From DAOPXV01 sp035352535 (lineage in GTDB: Bacteria; Muiribacteriota; UBA9980): a DNA stretch of 46,395 bases. Position 1 is the first letter of the stretch; every line of letters starts with the position of its first letter. Where the stretch lies: positions 1 to 46,395 of the forward strand of contig CAZJFS010000014.1 in NCBI GenBank assembly GCA_964545075.1, in the 5' to 3' direction. Below are positions 42,488 to 46,395 of this stretch, piece after piece. A model generated the notes under the pieces. That model did not search any database. It saw only the letters and a program-made list of their open reading frames with translations, and was not told where the DNA came from. Both the position numbers and the translations under genes were made by a program.

Positions 42488-43954
42488 ATGTTGTTAAACT
42501 CTAAAATAACCGTTTTGCTTAAACCAGCGGCCGTGCTGCTTTTGTTTTTATCGATGGCTTTGGTATTGACCGTTTTGCCGGCGTCAGGCGAACCGGACCT
42601 GACAATCGTAAAGAACGAAAGCGTGGGCCTGTTGAGGTTCGTCCTCGGAATCAGCGGCGTCGGCGACACTTCGAAAATTAACGTTCTGGCATATACTGAA
42701 GCGCGAAACGATATGAAAGCCGATGAAATTCATATCGATAATGTCAAAAAAATATTTAACGATCTTCCGAAAACATTCACTCTATTTCCGGACAAAAACA
42801 TCGCGCCGTCGAGAAATTATATAAGCTTTGTAAAGTTTTTGTATTATTATGCCGTGGTATCGGAAGACATCCGCCGGTTTGAATTCTCGCTTTATGCCCT
42901 TATGCCCCCGGATTACGCGGCAAGGCTAATATCCGAGCTCGAATATTTCCGGCCGGTTTATAACAAAATTCATCGCGAGCCGACTGAAAAGGCGCTGGAT
43001 GACTATTTGAAAAAACCTCAAAATAGCGATTGCTTGAAAAAGCTGGGCGAATTTTACGGATGCGATACCGGCTGTCCCGAGGTTAAGGCGGTAATAGTTC
43101 CTGTTTACGTGTCGCGCGAGCTTTATGAAAAGCATAAGAAAATCCTTTCAGCCAGAAGTGAAAATTTCGGCAATTTGCAAATCGTCGAAGTGCTGTTTCC
43201 GGGAAATCGTTTTGATGATCCGCGCGGCACCGTGATTCACGAAGCATGTCATTTTTATTATAACATGTCGCCGCTTATCGAAAAAACGATCGAAGGGTTA
43301 AAAAAAGATAATTCGGTCGAACACGCTTTTTGCGCCAGGCTGTTGAATGAAGCACTGGCAACGGCTATCGGGAATGGCTATTTCGAAAAGTGCGACCCGA
43401 AAACCAATTGGTACGAAAACGATAAAATCGATAAATACGCCAAAGCCCTTCTTCCGTCTATAAAAGAATATCTCGATTCATCGAAGAAAATCGACGGAAA
43501 ATTCACTGAAGTATTACTGAAAGCCTTTGACGCGGCATTTTCCGATGCGCGCAGGGATATCTCTTTTTTGCTTTATGACGTCCACATAATATCAAACGCT
43601 ATCGACACCAAAGATATTTTCGGCGGAATACATAATAATTTTTATAGCAACGGCCATGAAAGTTTCGGAGAAATAAACCATCCGAAGACGCTCGAAAAAT
43701 TTAAAAAGACCGGTGGATATACTCAAATTTTCGTCGTCAAAAAAAGCGAAATTGAATTATTGAAATGCTACGGGCTGGAAAGTATGGGCGAATTATTGAA
43801 GGCTAAAGTCGAAAAACCTCTGGTTTACTTTAATTTCGATGAAAAACAAAAATGCAATTACCTGGTGTTTGTATGTGAAAACATAGCCGAATTCAAGATG
43901 TCGCTAGAAAAAATTTCAGCCGCGCGAATCTTGCCTTACGGCATGCAAAAATAA
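42488..43954 (+). CDS. Second secreted HExxH protein (putative metallopeptidase)
   Basis: A 488-residue secreted protein from the ATG at 42488, where AAGGAGGAA lies 7-9 bases upstream; the frame is open further to 42392 but that part lacks a ribosome-binding site and overlaps repeat B. A signal sequence (LLKPAAVLLLFLSMALVLTV) ends near ASGEP. HEACH is at 251-255 within GTVIHEACHFYYNMS, with a possible third ligand Glu288 in RLLNEALATAIGNG, a gluzincin-like layout. Several cysteines. Family not recognised; active-site geometry suggests a zinc protease but is not proof. Sequence unlike the protein at 30929 outside the motif. Confidence 0.7.
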   Translation: MLLNSKITVLLKPAAVLLLFLSMALVLTVLPASGEPDLTIVKNESVGLLRFVLGISGVGDTSKINVLAYTEARNDMKADEIHIDNVKKIFNDLPKTFTLFPDKNIAPSRNYISFVKFLYYYAVVSEDIRRFEFSLYALMPPDYAARLISELEYFRPVYNKIHREPTEKALDDYLKKPQNSDCLKKLGEFYGCDTGCPEVKAVIVPVYVSRELYEKHKKILSARSENFGNLQIVEVLFPGNRFDDPRGTVIHEACHFYYNMSPLIEKTIEGLKKDNSVEHAFCARLLNEALATAIGNGYFEKCDPKTNWYENDKIDKYAKALLPSIKEYLDSSKKIDGKFTEVLLKAFDAAFSDARRDISFLLYDVHIISNAIDTKDIFGGIHNNFYSNGHESFGEINHPKTLEKFKKTGGYTQIFVVKKSEIELLKCYGLESMGELLKAKVEKPLVYFNFDEKQKCNYLVFVCENIAEFKMSLEKISAARILPYGMQK

Positions 43955-43997
43955 ATTTTGTCATCAATTAAAATTCAGTGGTGCGCTATACTTTGGA

Positions 43998-44065
43998 ATA
44001 CGGACGCATTGACATAAAGAATAATTATATGATATTACAATATCGTAAATACTATTCGTCCGTAT
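43998..44065. repeat. 68-base element bounded by 9-base perfect inverted repeats
   Basis: ATACGGACG at 43998-44006 and CGTCCGTAT at 44057-44065 are perfect inverted repeats. The 50-base interior contains a second palindrome GATATTACAATATC (44031-44044, 6+6 with a 2-base spacer) and the TTGACA of the next gene's promoter. No convincing flanking target duplication was seen. It may be an operator pair, an RNA fold, or a very small MITE-like insertion. Confidence 0.55.
44009..44036 (+). promoter_or_regulatory. Candidate promoter for the WG-repeat gene
   Basis: TTGACA (perfect -35) at 44009-44014, 16-base spacer, GATATT (4 of 6) at 44031-44036. It lies wholly inside the inverted-repeat element. 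The weak -10 lowers confidence. Confidence 0.4.
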
Positions 44066-44104
44066 ACTCCGCAATAATTTAATTACTGAAAAGCGAGGGC
44101 AAAA

Positions 44105-45118
44105 ATGCATAAGACTTTTCCGGTCGCAATTTTAGCTTTATTAATACTTTTTAATTCAACCGCCGCGCACTGCAAAAATTTTGGATTCGCCGATAAATAC
44201 GCCAGAGTGTCTATTGCTGCTAATTTTGATATGGCTTACGGCTTTTCGGAAGGCCTCGCGCGGGTTCGATCAGGTGAAAAAGAAGGATTTATCGATAAAG
44301 CGGGGAAAATCGCAATAGCCTGCGAATTCGATCATGCGACGGACTTTTCCGCGGGACGGGCGCTTGTATCTTCCGGCAAAAGATTTTCATACATTAATAA
44401 AAGCGGGAAAAAAATCATGGAACTTTCCGATGCATTTTTAGCCGCGCGCAATTTTTCAGAAGGCCTGGCCGTGGTTTGCTTGAAGGTTAAAAACACGCCC
44501 ATGTGCGGTTATATAGATGAAACGGGGGAAATCGCGATAGCAGCCAGATTCGATACGGCCCACGATTTTTCCGGAGGTCTCGCGCGCGTCAAAATGGAAG
44601 GGCGTTTCGGATTTATCGATAAACGCGGCAAACTTGTTATTCTGCCGCATTTTAGCGCGGCGTCGGATTTTCACGACGGCCTTGCGGCGATAAAGATCGG
44701 CCTGAAATACGGATTTATCGACAAGACGGGAAAGGCCTCGATATTACCGGAATTCGAAGAGGCATCGGATTTCTCAGAAGGTATGGCCCGCGTAAAAAAA
44801 GCCGGAAAATATGGATTCGTCGACGCAAAAGGAAAGATAGCCGTAAAAACTGAATTTGAATATGCTGGCGATTTCTATGAAGGCCTGGCCAAAGTCGTTA
44901 TCAATAAAAAATACGGATTTATCGACAAAAAAGGCAAAGTGTTTATTAAAGCCTGTTTTGACGGTGCAGGAAACTTTTCGGAAGGATTTGCCCCCGTTAA
45001 GCTAGCCGGAAAATATGGTTTTATAGGTAAGGATGGAAAACTTATCGCGGCGCCGGCTTTTAAAATAGCGGAACCGTTCGCCGGCGGATTTTCGGTTATA
45101 AGGACCGCTGAAAAGTAG
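44105..45118 (+). CDS. Secreted WG-repeat protein
   Basis: A 337-residue protein with signal peptide (VAILALLILFNSTAAHC), followed by eight WG/KWG-type repeats, each with a GFID-K-GK core (for example YGFIDKTGK, YGFIDKKGK) and an intervening DFSEGLARVK unit. The third repeat is less regular (CGYIDETGE) and the second is degenerate (FSYINKSGK). WG repeats form beta-propeller-like or solenoid structures of mostly unknown function; this is a cell-surface or periplasmic candidate. Ribosome-binding site GAGGG before the ATG. The gene is convergent with the C39 peptidase gene, 11 bases apart. Confidence 0.88.
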   Translation: MHKTFPVAILALLILFNSTAAHCKNFGFADKYARVSIAANFDMAYGFSEGLARVRSGEKEGFIDKAGKIAIACEFDHATDFSAGRALVSSGKRFSYINKSGKKIMELSDAFLAARNFSEGLAVVCLKVKNTPMCGYIDETGEIAIAARFDTAHDFSGGLARVKMEGRFGFIDKRGKLVILPHFSAASDFHDGLAAIKIGLKYGFIDKTGKASILPEFEEASDFSEGMARVKKAGKYGFVDAKGKIAVKTEFEYAGDFYEGLAKVVINKKYGFIDKKGKVFIKACFDGAGNFSEGFAPVKLAGKYGFIGKDGKLIAAPAFKIAEPFAGGFSVIRTAEK

Positions 45119-45129
45119 AAAACAATTTT

Positions 45130-46137
45130 TTAATTCACGAAATAAATTTCATGGCACCATATTTCGCCGTCTTCGATAGCCTCGGCCATTGCGTATTTAT
45201 CATATTTTACGCCTTTTCCACTGTTATCCGACTGGTAGCCGCCGCCTTTTCTCTGGCACCATTCACCGGCCGGATCGTTAGCCGTATAATTCGTGCCATC
45301 AAATCCGGTCAACGTTATGACATGGCCGCCGCCGGTGAAATATCCGTGAACGATCACGGGTTTGTTTTGAGCCAGAATGCTGTTCACATAATCCATGCTT
45401 TCTCCGGTATGCGCTTTGATACGGGCTTTTATGCCGGCTTCGGCCGCAAGGGTGTTGAAAACTTCAGCAAGACCGGAAGGCGTCTGGGCCTGAAACCTTC
45501 CAAAGCGGGATGTTATATCGTCGGGCGTACCCGTCCATCCATATTTACTTAAAACCATAGCTACTGAAGTATTCTGACATGTCTGCCAGGGTGTTATAGA
45601 ATTGTCGCCCTGATAAAAATAAGGCGTATCGGCGGAATCCAAAGATACGGACGCATTCGCGGATGCGAGCGGTGGCGCCGCTTCAGCGGCGGGTTGAGCA
45701 TTTTTAACTTCGACGTTCGCGGCATTATCAGCCTGTTTCACTTGTTGCGAAACGCTCTTGCATGAGTTGGAAGCGGTATCAACATAGTCGCTATGGACAA
45801 AAGATATCTTTCCGTTATGTTTTATTTTAAGCCATTCGCCTTCACGCCCGACAACCTCAATCTCAGAACCGTTTTCAATAATATCTTCGATATCGCCCCA
45901 AGGCGCGTTTCTAACATTAAGGCCGGATGGCGCATTAACCTTTCCAACGATAGAGCTTAACGCGCAGTTGATTTCAGAGCTTCCGGCATTTTCTGAAGCA
46001 GTATTTGAAACCTGACTTTGGGAAATCTCAGAACCAAGTTCCTCGATTCCAACGGCTAAAGCCTGATGGCTGTAATTCGCGGACATTGAAAAAACAAGAA
46101 GCGTCAAAAAAATAAAACTTTTAACGAAATATTTCAT
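45130..46137 (-). CDS. Secreted SH3-domain C39-like cysteine peptidase
   Basis: A 335-residue secreted protein with signal peptide (FIFLTLLVFSMSANYSHQALA). A bacterial SH3 domain at about 63-125 (VNAPSGLNVRNAPWGDIEDI, VGREGEWLKIKHNGKISFVH) suggests cell-wall or peptide binding. An Ala-rich linker follows. The C-terminal papain-like peptidase of the C39_2 type has catalytic Cys187 (WQTCQNTSVAMVLSKYG), His272 (GGGHVITLTGFDG) and Asp288 (NDPAGEW). The ATG at 46137 has GAGGAA about 6 bases upstream. It probably acts on peptidoglycan or proteins outside the cell; not an exporter-type C39 because no membrane or ATPase parts exist. Confidence 0.9.
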   Translation of the reverse strand: MKYFVKSFIFLTLLVFSMSANYSHQALAVGIEELGSEISQSQVSNTASENAGSSEINCALSSIVGKVNAPSGLNVRNAPWGDIEDIIENGSEIEVVGREGEWLKIKHNGKISFVHSDYVDTASNSCKSVSQQVKQADNAANVEVKNAQPAAEAAPPLASANASVSLDSADTPYFYQGDNSITPWQTCQNTSVAMVLSKYGWTGTPDDITSRFGRFQAQTPSGLAEVFNTLAAEAGIKARIKAHTGESMDYVNSILAQNKPVIVHGYFTGGGHVITLTGFDGTNYTANDPAGEWCQRKGGGYQSDNSGKGVKYDKYAMAEAIEDGEIWCHEIYFVN

Positions 46138-46160
46138 ATATTATTCCTCTTTTCTAATGA

Positions 46161-46187
46161 GCGTTTCTAATTAATACATTGAAACGC
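46161..46187. promoter_or_regulatory. Dyad in the leader of the C39 peptidase gene
   Basis: GCGTTTC (46161-46167) and GAAACGC (46181-46187) form a perfect 7-base inverted repeat with a 13-base AT-rich spacer (TAATTAATACATT), about 25 bases upstream of the ATG. It is in the untranslated or promoter part of the peptidase gene; operator or RNA hairpin. Confidence 0.4.
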
Positions 46188-46292
46188 CAGGACTTCATTT
46201 CCGCCGATCGATCCGGAGGATCTTACGATATTTTATCATCGCGCAAAATCTTAGCGTTAATAAAATTATATACCATTTTAAGAGAAATTACA

Positions 46293-46358
46293 ATGAATAC
46301 TCAAAATATTTCAATAAACATTTCGAGAGTACTAAAAGTTAAACCCGCCGCAAGTTAA
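46293..46358 (+). CDS. Possible 21-residue mini-frame ending inside a hairpin
   Basis: ATG at 46293 and TAA at 46356-46358 give MNTQNISINISRVLKVKPAAS. The ribosome-binding site is weak (AAGAGA, about 8 bases before) and there is no recognised promoter. The stop codon lies in the loop of the hairpin at 46340-46371. Low confidence as a gene; a leader peptide is one possibility. Confidence 0.2.
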   Translation: MNTQNISINISRVLKVKPAAS

Positions 46359-46371
46359 TGCAGCGGGTTTA
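46340..46371. terminator. GC-rich hairpin, possible bidirectional terminator
   Basis: TAAACCCGC (46340-46348) pairs with GCGGGTTTA (46363-46371), extended by an inner GCA/TGC pair (46350-46352, 46359-46361). It is followed on the plus strand by TTTATTTATTT and on the minus strand by a T-containing tract. It probably ends transcription entering leftward from beyond the window edge, or a short plus-strand RNA. Confidence 0.5.
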
Positions 46372-46395
46372 TTTATTTAAGATTTGAATTCATAT

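Overview
The window looks like a chromosomal segment of a Gram-negative-type, diderm bacterium of moderate to low GC content. It carries Sec signal peptides, predicted lipoproteins, an RseC-type membrane protein, type IV pilus parts and periplasmic binding proteins. Ribosome-binding sites are strong (AGGAGG-like) and several promoters are near-consensus TTGACA/TATAAT, which argues against Bacteroidota despite a YPNP-type C-terminal domain in one secreted protein. Several starts are TTG or GTG. The mix (type IV pilins, WG repeats, a secreted serpin, an RsbW-like kinase fused to a GNAT domain, a Nif11-like leader peptide) suggests an uncultured lineage of the Riflebacteria/Ozemobacteria kind. 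That placement is a low-confidence guess from content. No rRNA, tRNA, CRISPR array, IS element or phage module was recognised.

Layout. (1) 1-20239, all on the minus strand: a dense housekeeping run, read right to left: rsmD, coaD, an RseC-like gene, two PhnD-like binding proteins, a membrane diguanylate cyclase, a divergent coaX-like gene, dus, a large secreted PLD-like protein, nusB, a pilB/gspE ATPase, a YbgC-type thioesterase, gatC-gatA-gatB, a TPR protein, and an oligopeptide-binding lipoprotein followed by an oppB whose seventh codon is a stop. (2) 20483-25047, plus strand: an NCS1 permease, an MFS exporter and the RsbW-GNAT fusion. (3) 25162-27592, minus strand: a Nif11-like RiPP precursor with no maturation genes, and a secreted YtcJ-type amidohydrolase. 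(4) 28065-35666, plus strand: three prepilin-like proteins, a secreted HExxH protein with a small secreted partner, a lipoprotein plus FAD-dependent dehydrogenase pair, and a 43-residue membrane peptide. (5) 35707-42040, minus strand: serpin, secreted coiled-coil protein, class III adenylate cyclase and REC-PAS-histidine kinase, probably one transcript. (6) 42488-46137: a second secreted HExxH protein, a WG-repeat protein and a secreted SH3-C39 cysteine peptidase.

How the genes may work together. The left half is core translation and tRNA modification (GatCAB, Dus, RsmD, NusB), coenzyme A synthesis (CoaD, CoaX-like) and one pilus ATPase. The right half is rich in secreted and signalling proteins: two putative metalloproteases, a serpin, a C39 peptidase, a cyclase, a hybrid kinase and a diguanylate cyclase. 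This suggests a surface or secretion lifestyle under second-messenger control. Promoters, one intrinsic terminator, short operator-like palindromes and phased repeats could be read directly in several intergenic gaps; all of these are sequence-only predictions.
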